A stretch of 22,678 nt of DNA from a virus: IMG/VR virus record IMGVR_UViG_3300027712_000740, positions 1 through 22,678 of that record. The stretch is one strand, 5' to 3'. The notes beneath the pieces are model-generated. The model was not told the origin of the DNA. It searched no databases and was given only the letters and a program-made list of their open reading frames with translations. Positions 5,939 to 13,502 of the stretch are shown piece by piece. Every line of letters begins with the position of its first letter. The stretch's first letter is position 1. The position numbers and the translations under genes were made by a program.

Positions 5939-8900
5939 TTACTGTCCACTACTGGTAGTGCTGTTACCACTTAATTGTGATCCATAGTTACCAGAAGCAA
6001 TAGCACCAGTATTCAACAATCTTAATGGAATGTAGATAAACTCAACACTCTTAACTGGCTCAATGGCAACGTCTACCCAAAGCTCATTGCGATCAATTCT
6101 AGTAGGTGTATTGTTAGTTTGATCACATACTACAACAAAGTCGTATAGTGCACGTTGGCTAACTAATCCAGATAATAATGATTCAATTGATGTTTTAATG
6201 CTCTTACGAGTTTGATTGTCGTTAGGTTCAAACAAGTATGGTTTAGCTAACACACCTAGTTGTCTACGTAGATAAGTTACTAATCTAACTACGTTAACAC
6301 GATCTAATGAACTTGCACCAGCAGCACGAGTATATTGTCCCATTACAGTTAAGCCAGCACTTGGTAATGTAGCAATTGGGTTAACTTCAACAGCAGCCAA
6401 CACATTGCGTAGACTTTCGTGCAACGACACAGTTTTAAATTTGCCTGTAGTGCTGTCAACATAACCTACTGAACTTGCATTATTTACAATACCCCTGCGT
6501 GTTCCTGCTGGAGCAAACCAAGGATAACTCACATTGTCGCTGCTAATAATTGTATTCAACATCATATGGCTTGGTGGAACAACAATGCTATTACCCTTGT
6601 TGTCATTTGTATGACCACTTGGATAGTAAACTGCTGTGTAAGCATCGTAACTTACTAGACCATCATCACCGTTGTCAGTTGCTAGAGCAGTATTCTTACC
6701 CCAGTTATTCAACGATGTTGCATCTGCTGGCAAGCGGAATGGTGCATCTCCAACAACCAATGCTAACTGTCCAATATCACTGTTTAAATTAATCATGTTA
6801 GTGATCAATTCGGTGTAACCCGGAGTTGCGATTAAGTTGTAGTTTAAAGTATCTGTATCACGAATTGCTTGGCTTGTAGATACCAATGCCTTCAACGCTT
6901 CAACAACCACAGCACGTTGTGCCATACGACCAAATGCACTACCACTTTCAGTCACCCAACGATCTGCAAAATAGTGTGTAGTAGATTCGTTAGAAGCATC
7001 ACTTGGATAACGTGGGTTTACTGTGCTAAAGTTAGTAGGAATAAAGTTAGAGTAATATCTCTTAACATTGTTACCACTACGACGAGTATTGAATAAACGT
7101 GTTCCTTTTGGATATAACAACGGATCTGGACAATCTGGATCAACAAAGTTACTTGTTAACATTGAACTGATTGGTGTCAACACTTCCATATTAGTTGTAC
7201 TTGTGTTGCTCCAACGTGCATCTGCAAAAACCCATCCATTAGGACTGTAATTGTCATTGACGTCTTGCATTACCCACTTTTGTCCAACAGCATTTGTACT
7301 ATTGTAAACATAGATATTTTGTCCATACATATCTGGAACACTGGTGTCAACCCAAATATCGCCAGTAACCAATGCTGAGCCTTGGCTATTAACTGTAGGA
7401 GCAGTTGCACTGATTAACGGACCATTTGGATCACTAGCAGTGAATGCGCCTGAATTTCTATAACCAACCCACTTAGTTCCATCATTATACATGATGTCAA
7501 CTGCGGAAATGTTATTGTCAAACCATAGTTTTCCATCTGCTGGAGCAGCACTAGGTGCGTAAGATAAAGCAGTATAAGCCAATGGGGCCCAATTGCTGAC
7601 TAAAAATACTGTAGCTGGACTTCCAACGAATGACAAATGATCGCCTGCTGGTGCAGGATATACATTGGCCTTGGTAGCACTAATGCCAGCAGCAGTCAAG
7701 TATGCGCCGGACTGATCATCAGTAATTTCAAAATCGCCACCCAATGCGTGTGTAATAGTTAGAACGCTAGTTCCGGCATTCCAAACAGCGTGTAAATTAC
7801 CAGCACTAATACTATTATTTAATGCTGTAGTAATTTGGGATCCAATTGGTGTTGCGCTTGCTGCCATGGACAGTGTAGTAACACTTGTCCAAGTTCCATT
7901 AGCAGCGGTTTGTCTAACAAAAATATTACCACTGCTGCCCAATGTTGTTCCTGCACTTACAGTAAGTGTAGTTGGAGAACTTGCATTACGTTTCCATAAT
8001 TTAAATGATGCGCTGGCCTTACCTAATGCTGTTAGATTATTATAATCATATTCAACAAAAACAGTACCTACTGGAATATTTACACCGCCTCCAACAGAAT
8101 CTAGACTGTTAATAGCAGATTGTGTGCTGCCAAATAATGGAGCATTGACAGTTTTCCAAGCAGCAGTAGCAGCATTAAACTGTTTTACATCCCAGTTAGC
8201 ACCTTGACCAGGAACATTAGTTTTGACCCAAACACTTCCAGTTGCAGTGTTTGCTGTAAATGGCGGGTATTGATAGTTGGGGCTCAAATAAACAGATTTA
8301 CCTAATGTATCAAATGTATTTGTAACTGTAGTCCAGCTACTTGTAGTTTTATACCATAATTGATTAGTATTTGCACTAGTTAATACCATTGCATAACTAC
8401 CAATAGAACCAAAACCTGTATTTGGGGTATATGTTATGTTTCCAAAATAGTCAGGGCTGGATACAGTTGCATTAGTAGCAGTGGTACTATCGTCAATAAT
8501 GTTTACTGATTTTACAGTAAATGAATTGGTTGTTGTAGACCATTCGTTAACACCAAATGTGCTATCAGATGTGTCAATCCAAATACTGCCGTCAGCAGGT
8601 GTACTACTTGGCGGATTAGCAGATCCAGCTAATGCACCTAAGTCAACATCTGCACGAACAACATATGCTTGGCTACTTGCACCCAATACACTATATGCAG
8701 ATTGTAAACCGTACTCGCTAAGTTCACTAGCGTTTACTGGATTATTACTACTGTCTGTTTGGAAATACGGTGTGCCAAAAGTGTCAGTTAGATCACGTTG
8801 ACTTGTGATGACCCAAACTGTGCCTGCATTGGCTTTAGTGGTTCCTTGAGCAATACCAGTTGCACTGGCATTGGACTTATTTTCGGCAGTTGCTACGAAA

Positions 8901-8992
8901 ATTAACGGAACGGTTCCTGGCGCAGCTGGTGTATAGAAACTTTGATCTATAACGGATACGTTTACGCCCGGGGATGATAATGATTGTGCCAT
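5939..8992 (-). CDS. gp18: Tail sheath protein gp18 with long modular insertion
   Basis: This is the contractile sheath subunit. The N-terminus (SSPGVNVSVIDQS, then LIFVATAENKS, RDLTDTFGTPYF and AYVVRADVDL, to about 118) and the C-terminal third (about 690-1000: AQRAVVVEALKALV, VMGQYTRAAG, VNVVRLVTYLRRQLG, VDVAIEPVKSVEFIYIPLRL) are typical of T4-type sheath. At 1017 aa it is far longer than T4 gp18 (659 aa). The extra sequence, about 120-610, is Ser/Thr/Asn-rich and contains repeated short modules such as ADGSIWIDTS (133-142), TGSVWVKTN, VGTVFVEYD, ADGKLWFDNN (486-495) and TGDIWVDTS (543-551), most followed by an aromatic W-V/K strand. These probably form surface-exposed beta domains. It has an AAGGAGT Shine-Dalgarno sequence (9001-9007) and a CTAAATA promoter. 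Confidence 0.95.
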   Translation of the reverse strand: MAQSLSSPGVNVSVIDQSFYTPAAPGTVPLIFVATAENKSNASATGIAQGTTKANAGTVWVITSQRDLTDTFGTPYFQTDSSNNPVNASELSEYGLQSAYSVLGASSQAYVVRADVDLGALAGSANPPSSTPADGSIWIDTSDSTFGVNEWSTTTNSFTVKSVNIIDDSTTATNATVSSPDYFGNITYTPNTGFGSIGSYAMVLTSANTNQLWYKTTSSWTTVTNTFDTLGKSVYLSPNYQYPPFTANTATGSVWVKTNVPGQGANWDVKQFNAATAAWKTVNAPLFGSTQSAINSLDSVGGGVNIPVGTVFVEYDYNNLTALGKASASFKLWKRNASSPTTLTVSAGTTLGSSGNIFVRQTAANGTWTSVTTLSMAASATPIGSQITTALNNSISAGNLHAVWNAGTSVLTITHALGGDFEITDDQSGAYLTAAGISATKANVYPAPAGDHLSFVGSPATVFLVSNWAPLAYTALSYAPSAAPADGKLWFDNNISAVDIMYNDGTKWVGYRNSGAFTASDPNGPLISATAPTVNSQGSALVTGDIWVDTSVPDMYGQNIYVYNSTNAVGQKWVMQDVNDNYSPNGWVFADARWSNTSTTNMEVLTPISSMLTSNFVDPDCPDPLLYPKGTRLFNTRRSGNNVKRYYSNFIPTNFSTVNPRYPSDASNESTTHYFADRWVTESGSAFGRMAQRAVVVEALKALVSTSQAIRDTDTLNYNLIATPGYTELITNMINLNSDIGQLALVVGDAPFRLPADATSLNNWGKNTALATDNGDDGLVSYDAYTAVYYPSGHTNDNKGNSIVVPPSHMMLNTIISSDNVSYPWFAPAGTRRGIVNNASSVGYVDSTTGKFKTVSLHESLRNVLAAVEVNPIATLPSAGLTVMGQYTRAAGASSLDRVNVVRLVTYLRRQLGVLAKPYLFEPNDNQTRKSIKTSIESLLSGLVSQRALYDFVVVCDQTNNTPTRIDRNELWVDVAIEPVKSVEFIYIPLRLLNTGAIASGNYGSQLSGNSTTSSGQ

Positions 8993-9024
8993 CTTACAAA
9001 ACTCCTTAATGGATTACTTTGTTT

Positions 9025-9031
9025 TATTTAG
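9025..9031 (-). promoter_or_regulatory. Late promoter of gp18-gp19 (GCTAAATA)
   Basis: GCTAAATA on the minus strand lies 32 nt before the gp18 ATG, leaving a leader that contains the strong AAGGAGT ribosome binding site. Unlike the promoters of gp13, gp14 and gp17, this one gives a conventional leader. Confidence 0.6.
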
Positions 9032-9053
9032 CACCAAACTTAAAAAAACTATG

Positions 9054-9060
9054 GTAAATA
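9054..9060 (+). promoter_or_regulatory. Possible late promoter (GTAAATA) of the HNH-like gene
   Basis: GTAAATA on the plus strand is 31 nt before the ATG at 9092. A second partial match, CTATAAAG, lies at 9077-9084. Together with the gp18 promoter this makes the 99-bp spacer 8993-9091 a likely divergent control region. The ribosome site is weak (AAAGGGCGG). Confidence 0.35.
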
Positions 9061-9091
9061 TCTTGTGGAAAAGGCGCTATAAAGGGCGGAT

Positions 9092-9427
9092 ATGAGAAAG
9101 TTATGTAAGAAATGCAGTGATAAGCCAGTGGCAATCAACTATCATAAAGATGGTAAAACTTTCTACAGGTCTATGTGTGACCACTGTGCCAAAGGGAGAA
9201 AACAGTCTCGTCCATTGTGGGCGCTGGCCGGATACAGAAAAAAATTACTTTGCGAAAAGTGTAATTATACTTCTCCGCATAGTGAACAGTTTAATGTGTT
9301 TTATATCGACGGTAATTTAACTAACAATAGATACACTAATCTAAAAACTGTATGCGCCAACTGTCAACGCATACTACATAAAGAGGGCATCAAGTGGCGA
9401 CAGGGAGATTTAATTCCGGATTTGTGA
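9092..9427 (+). CDS. Small Zn-finger, degenerate HNH-like protein
   Basis: This 111-aa basic protein has two Cys pairs at the N-terminus (C5/C8 and C29/C32) and two more flanking an HNH-like core (C54/C57 and C88/C91), so it probably binds two zinc ions. The core, YIDGNLTNNRYTNLKTVCANC, has the Asp-Gly-Asn, Asn-Leu and Cys-x2-Cys of beta-beta-alpha HNH proteins, but the usual catalytic His pair before IDGN is replaced by Phe-Tyr (F70, Y71). My recollection is that small proteins of this type are common in aquatic T4-like phages and often annotated as HNH endonucleases. Activity is doubtful; DNA binding or a structural role is possible. Its last 38 bp overlap the 3' end of gp1 on the other strand. 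Confidence 0.8.
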   Translation: MRKLCKKCSDKPVAINYHKDGKTFYRSMCDHCAKGRKQSRPLWALAGYRKKLLCEKCNYTSPHSEQFNVFYIDGNLTNNRYTNLKTVCANCQRILHKEGIKWRQGDLIPDL

Positions 9428-10052
9428 CAAGCAGGCCCAACTGTTCAAACAGAGCATCAATGGTGGTGTCATTTGAAACCACACTGTCAAATTTGCTGCC
9501 AACCCAGGAGTACTCACTTGCGTGTATCTTCATAGTTTCCAATTTCATTTTACTTAGAGACCAAGTAGAGTTGCCATCAGGGCCGTGATTGAAAGAAATA
9601 GCAGCGTCATACCATTCAGGATCTGGACCACGCTTTACACGAATAACTTGTCCACCTGCATTATGTATTGCTTTGATTTCGTTAGGAAAACGCACATCAC
9701 TGATCACAATATTATCCCCAGTCTTACGCATTTTGTTTTCTAGACTAGCGATCCAAATATCGTCGTGGAATCCGTGTCTGCATACCTCTGTGCCCCAGTA
9801 TTGTAAAATCCAACGAGGAGTAAGGTTGGGTTTATTTAAACGCTCTGCCCACCAAGGATCTACTTGTTCGCGCCATTCACGGGCTTCTTTTGTTCGACCT
9901 TCTAACAGTGTTCTGTCCCACCCAAACACACAAGCCACTGCATCTTTAAGTGTGTTGGCAAAACTGTCTCGTCTAAATCCGTGATAGTTAACAAGGTAGT
10001 CTGCGGCTGTATCTTTACCAGCGCCTATTAATCCGACGAAACCAATAATCAT
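9390..10052 (-). CDS. gp1: Deoxynucleoside monophosphate kinase gp1
   Basis: This 220-aa protein matches T4 gp1 (241 aa), which phosphorylates dTMP, dGMP and 5-hydroxymethyl-dCMP for phage DNA synthesis. It begins with the P-loop GLIGAGKDTAADYL (about 7-20), then the substrate-lid section SFANTLKDAVACVFGWDR, and has ILQYWGTEVCRHGFHDDIWI (about 83-102) and the DVRFPNEIKAIHNAGGQVIRVKR element (about 120-142), all characteristic of this NMP kinase family. A GGAG Shine-Dalgarno sequence lies before the ATG. It follows gp13 by 58 nt, where TATAAACT may be a weak promoter. Its 3' end overlaps the convergent HNH-like gene. A nucleotide-metabolism gene among tail genes is unusual compared with T4. 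Confidence 0.9.
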   Translation of the reverse strand: MIIGFVGLIGAGKDTAADYLVNYHGFRRDSFANTLKDAVACVFGWDRTLLEGRTKEAREWREQVDPWWAERLNKPNLTPRWILQYWGTEVCRHGFHDDIWIASLENKMRKTGDNIVISDVRFPNEIKAIHNAGGQVIRVKRGPDPEWYDAAISFNHGPDGNSTWSLSKMKLETMKIHASEYSWVGSKFDSVVSNDTTIDALFEQLGLLVTNPELNLPVAT

Positions 10053-10110
10053 AAGTATCTCCAGTGATACATAAGTTTATAACAGTTTTATTACAAGGTC
10101 AATGATTATT

Positions 10111-10869
10111 TTAGCCAGTTACCCAAGTAAGTGGTTGACTGCCTTCTTTGTAGTTGATTAGATCTAACTCAAGTTGATCCATTTCTGCTTTGGCTTCTGC
10201 CTTAAGTGTGGCACCATTTAACCCTGATCCGCCTTGTGGACTAGAAATAGTAGGAAATTTTTCACGTGCCTGGCCTAGCATCATTTTGGCATTGGCTAGT
10301 GAATAGTCTTTTAACCACTGGCCAGCATATACATCTTGCAGCAAATTAAAATCTGGGCGATAATTGTACATCCAAACTAGTAATTCTTCACTAGTCTGTG
10401 CACGTTGTTGTATTGTTAACATTTTGGTAGTGGGATTAAAAGTAAAATTAATGTCACTACCAAACATTTTACCCACTTGCTTTTGATATGATGCAAATGA
10501 ATAGTATGTGGCCAAGCCGCCCATATTAGTACTTGCTAACAAATAAGTATTAGAATATGCTAAATTGAACGGTTCAAATAAACTGCCACCATCTCCTCCG
10601 CCACTTCTACTTCCAATGCTACGTCTAAACAACTGTCGTACGCTCATTACTTCTTTGGGCAGTTGATATTCATTAACATCTGTCGTTAATGTTAAAAAGC
10701 CCATACTTTCCTCTACAGCATTACTGCTACGTTGACGGTATTTAGACAATGCTTTATCAATAGCAATAGTATAATCTCGGGGATCTAGTTCCACATCAAC
10801 CATACTTCCGCCTAGGAAAGCATTGATGTATTCTACGATTTGTTCACGGGCTTGTATAGTTTCTTCCAT
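10111..10869 (-). CDS. gp13: Neck protein gp13
   Basis: gp13 works with gp14 in the head-tail neck. The protein is 252 aa against 309 in T4. The N-terminal helical REQIVEYINAFLGGSMVDVELDP section, the IDKALSKYRQR segment and the C-terminal WLKDYSLANAKMMLGQAREKF, a Gly-containing loop, an acidic helix and the final TWVTG all follow the T4 gp13 pattern. A Gly/Ser-rich loop lies near 85-97. It starts divergently from gp14 over a 47-bp spacer. It has no Shine-Dalgarno sequence: CTAAATA ends 5 nt before the ATG, so the message is probably leaderless. In T4 genes 13, 14 and 15 are consecutive on one strand; here gp13 faces away from gp14 and gp15. Confidence 0.87.
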   Translation of the reverse strand: MEETIQAREQIVEYINAFLGGSMVDVELDPRDYTIAIDKALSKYRQRSSNAVEESMGFLTLTTDVNEYQLPKEVMSVRQLFRRSIGSRSGGGDGGSLFEPFNLAYSNTYLLASTNMGGLATYYSFASYQKQVGKMFGSDINFTFNPTTKMLTIQQRAQTSEELLVWMYNYRPDFNLLQDVYAGQWLKDYSLANAKMMLGQAREKFPTISSPQGGSGLNGATLKAEAKAEMDQLELDLINYKEGSQPLTWVTG

Positions 10870-10874
10870 ACAAA

Positions 10875-10881
10875 TATTTAG
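10875..10881 (-). promoter_or_regulatory. Late promoter of gp13 (CTAAATA), 5 nt before ATG
   Basis: GGCTAAATA on the minus strand is followed by TTTGT and the gp13 ATG. With the T4 late-promoter geometry, transcription would begin at the start codon. Confidence 0.65.
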
Positions 10882-10904
10882 CCAATTACTACAACCACAG
10901 TGGG

Positions 10905-10911
10905 CTAAATA
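10905..10911 (+). promoter_or_regulatory. Late promoter of gp14 operon (CTAAATA), 5 nt before ATG
   Basis: GGCTAAATA on the plus strand is followed by TACGT and the gp14 ATG at 10917. It is the only late-type promoter I find for the plus-strand group gp14, gp15 and Nudix hydrolase. Confidence 0.65.
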
Positions 10912-10916
10912 TACGT

Positions 10917-12122
10917 ATGACCAGGCTCAGTTTATACCGCCCCGAAAAAGGCAAAGATTTTAAATTCATCGATCGTGTAGTTAACGAACGCTTTCAAGTG
11001 GGTGGCGTGGATGTATATATCCACAAATACCTAGGCCCAGTTGATCCTGCAACTGGCACTGCTACACCCACTACCCCCACAAATGCCAATCCCATTAAAG
11101 AATTAGGCATTCAAGATGTATTGTTTATGGAAACTAGGGATCGCAATTATGATCCGGATGTATATGTACTCCGTGGCATTTATACAATGCAAGATTTAGA
11201 TTTTAATCTAAGTCAATTTGGCCTGTTCCTACAGAATGATACTATAATGATGCACTTTCATCTTAGTACCAGTGTTGATGCATTAAGTCGTAAAATTATG
11301 GCCGGTGACGTCATAGAATTGCCTCATTTAAAAGACGAATATGCAATGGATGACAACTATGTAGCGTTGAAACGTTTTTACGTTGTCCAAGATGTAAGTC
11401 GTCCTACAGCAGGTTTTAGTCAAACTTGGTATCCGCATTTATTAAAAGCCAAATGCGTACCATTAGTTGACAGTCAAGAATTTAAACAAATATTGGATCA
11501 AGACAGCGGTAATGGCGATGGCAGTAGCCTACGTGATTTGCTATCTACATACAATAAGAGTATTGAAATCAATGATCAGATTATTGAACAGGCCATGGCA
11601 GATGCGCCTGTTAGCGGGTATAATACTAGAAGTTTTTATGTTATACCAACTCGTGATAATGGCTTGATCGACGTTGCTGATACTAGTGATATTTGGAGTG
11701 ATGCCAGCATCGACCAGTCAATATTAGATGCCAGCGCAGTTTTACGTAGTCCCAAAGGAACGTTATATCTAGGATATAACACAGGTAATGGAATTCCACC
11801 AAACGGTGCACCATTTACACAAGGATTAGAATTTCCACACAGTCCTGCAAACGGGGCATTTTGTTTAAGAACTGATTATATTCCTAACAATTTATACAGA
11901 TATAATGGCAAAGTTTGGTCCTTGTATTCTACCAAAGTTCAAATGACATTGAACGAGTTTGGCTATGAAGATGTTGCCAGCGGCGTGTTTGCTGGCCAAG
12001 ATGTACGTTTGACCGAAAAGACTGGATTTATTAATAACAATAATACCACTACAGTACACGGAAGCATTGTACCAGAACGCCAAGCATTAAGCAAGGCATT
12101 AAAGCCAGTAGCAGATAATTAA
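10917..12122 (+). CDS. gp14: Neck protein gp14 with C-terminal extension
   Basis: gp14 joins gp13 to complete the neck that receives the tail. Residues 1-190 fit the family: FKFIDRVVNERFQVGGVDVYIHKYLGP, the FMETRDRNYDPDVYVLRGIY section, FGLFLQNDTIMMHFHLS, and GDVIELPHLKDEYAMDDNYVALKRFYVVQDV followed by WYPHLLKAKCVPL. The protein is 401 aa against 256 in T4. Most of the extra length is C-terminal (about 230-400) and includes SPANGAFCLRTDYIPNNLYR and then YNGKVWSLY (309-337), a module like those inserted in gp18. Ala/Thr/Pro-rich residues 41-58 form a linker-like loop. It has no Shine-Dalgarno sequence and probably a leaderless message. gp15 follows at once. Confidence 0.86.
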   Translation: MTRLSLYRPEKGKDFKFIDRVVNERFQVGGVDVYIHKYLGPVDPATGTATPTTPTNANPIKELGIQDVLFMETRDRNYDPDVYVLRGIYTMQDLDFNLSQFGLFLQNDTIMMHFHLSTSVDALSRKIMAGDVIELPHLKDEYAMDDNYVALKRFYVVQDVSRPTAGFSQTWYPHLLKAKCVPLVDSQEFKQILDQDSGNGDGSSLRDLLSTYNKSIEINDQIIEQAMADAPVSGYNTRSFYVIPTRDNGLIDVADTSDIWSDASIDQSILDASAVLRSPKGTLYLGYNTGNGIPPNGAPFTQGLEFPHSPANGAFCLRTDYIPNNLYRYNGKVWSLYSTKVQMTLNEFGYEDVASGVFAGQDVRLTEKTGFINNNNTTTVHGSIVPERQALSKALKPVADN

Positions 12123-12130
12123 AGGGGCAT

Positions 12131-13495
12131 ATCATCGATCATTTTTATGACGGTCAAGTACGCAGATATTTGACACAATTTATAAGAGTAATGAGCAACT
12201 TTGCTTATAAAGATGCTACGGGCAAACTTGTTCAGATCCCAGTTATGTATGGCGATCCTAGTCGCCAGTCTGCCAGTGTTTTGAAAAAGAATACAGAAAA
12301 TACTATACCCAGTGCTCCATTTATTGCTTGCTATATAAAAGGGCTGGAGTATGATCAAACTAGATTACAAGATCCAACCTTTGTAAGTAAGGTGCAAGTT
12401 CGTGAACGTGCTATTGATGATACAACAGGCGAGTATATAACAACTCAAGGTCAAGGTTTTATGGTTGAGCGTATTATGCCAAGTCCGTACAAACTGACAT
12501 TTGCTGCCGACATATGGACCACTAACACAGATCAAAAATTACAAATATTTGAACAAATTGCTTATTTGTTTAATCCTAGTTTGGAATTACAAACTAGCAA
12601 TAATTATTTAGATTGGACCAGTTTGACTGTATTGCAACTAAAAAGTAATGTATGGACCAGTAGACAAATTCCGCAAGGCGTTGAACAGAATATAGATATT
12701 TTGAATATGACGTTTGAAACTCCTATTTGGATTACTCCTCCTGCAAAAGTTAAACGATTAGGAATCATTACTAAAATTATTGCCAATGCATTCATTGATT
12801 CGCCAGGCACTATTAATTTAGACTACAACGATAACCTTGCCGTATATCCATCCTTAGGAGATCCCTTGTTTAAAACAGTAGTCACTCCTGGTAATTTTGA
12901 ATTGTTAGTATTAAACAATACCGCAGGCCTAATGGTAAATGATGCCAGTATTGCAGAAAATCTAACCGCAGTTAAGACTAATGGCATATCTTGGCATAAA
13001 TTATTAGATTTATATCCAGGACAATTTAGAGCAAATCTAAGTCAATTAAGATTAACTACACCAACTGGTAATCAAATTGTGGCGTATATTAATTTAGATC
13101 CAGTTGATGATTCAAAGATGATACTGCATTTTGACGTGGATACTATACCGCACAGTACAATATCAATCAATGCCATTATCAATCCTGAAACATTTAAACC
13201 AGTTAATCCAGTTACAGGGGTAAAATATCTTATCTTAGAACCAATTAATTCAGTTACAAACGTTGGCCCTGCTGCTTGGTTTAATAGCGATGCGTCTGGA
13301 TTTAGTGCTAATGCTAACGATATTATTCAATGGACTGGTACAAATTGGGAAATTATATTCGATTCTACTGCACCACAAGATATAACTTATATAACTAACT
13401 TATATACAGGTATACAATACAAGTGGCAAAACGGTGAGTGGAGTAAGAGTTTTGAAGGAATATACTCAAAAGAGTCCTGGTCGCTTGTGCTATAA
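12131..13495 (+). CDS. gp15: Tail completion/sheath stabiliser gp15, no standard start codon
   Basis: gp15 forms the terminal hexamer that caps and stabilises the tail before it joins the neck. The first 200 residues fit the family: HFYDGQVRRYLTQFIRVMSNF, VQIPVMYGDPSRQ, RLQDPTFVSKVQVRER, PSPYKLTFAADIWT, then TFETPIWITPPAK. A long C-terminal region (about 215-454) ends with DIIQWTGTNWEII and YKWQNGEW modules; T4 gp15 has only 272 aa. The reading frame opens at 12119 but has no ATG, GTG or TTG until a TTG at 12170, which would cut off the conserved IDHFYDGQVRRY. I place the start at ATC 12131 (12134 also possible), just after GGGG at 12124-12127. Either ATC is used, or the base at 12133 is a mutation or error. 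Confidence 0.85.
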   Translation: MIDHFYDGQVRRYLTQFIRVMSNFAYKDATGKLVQIPVMYGDPSRQSASVLKKNTENTIPSAPFIACYIKGLEYDQTRLQDPTFVSKVQVRERAIDDTTGEYITTQGQGFMVERIMPSPYKLTFAADIWTTNTDQKLQIFEQIAYLFNPSLELQTSNNYLDWTSLTVLQLKSNVWTSRQIPQGVEQNIDILNMTFETPIWITPPAKVKRLGIITKIIANAFIDSPGTINLDYNDNLAVYPSLGDPLFKTVVTPGNFELLVLNNTAGLMVNDASIAENLTAVKTNGISWHKLLDLYPGQFRANLSQLRLTTPTGNQIVAYINLDPVDDSKMILHFDVDTIPHSTISINAIINPETFKPVNPVTGVKYLILEPINSVTNVGPAAWFNSDASGFSANANDIIQWTGTNWEIIFDSTAPQDITYITNLYTGIQYKWQNGEWSKSFEGIYSKESWSLVL

Positions 13496-13502
13496 TTAAT
13501 TA

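Larger units (their letters stand above)
10874..10912. repeat. 10-bp inverted repeat carrying two divergent late promoters
   Basis: ATATTTAGCC (10874-10883) and GGCTAAATAT (10903-10912) are perfect reverse complements separated by 19 bp. Each arm is a late promoter pointing outward, to gp13 (minus) and gp14 (plus). The match reaches beyond the TAAATA core to a shared GG before it and T after it. Confidence 0.8.

Noticed and set aside
6481-6487. TAAATA on the minus strand inside gp18 (also near 7815 and 8076), gp1 (9832) and gp13 (10739)
   Set aside because: They are inside genes with no start nearby. They show that the hexamer occurs by chance in this AT-rich DNA, so position and spacing, not the motif alone, carry the argument.
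12170-12172. TTG as the start of gp15
   Set aside because: It would drop IDHFYDGQVRRY, which matches the expected family N-terminus, and it has no ribosome site in front.
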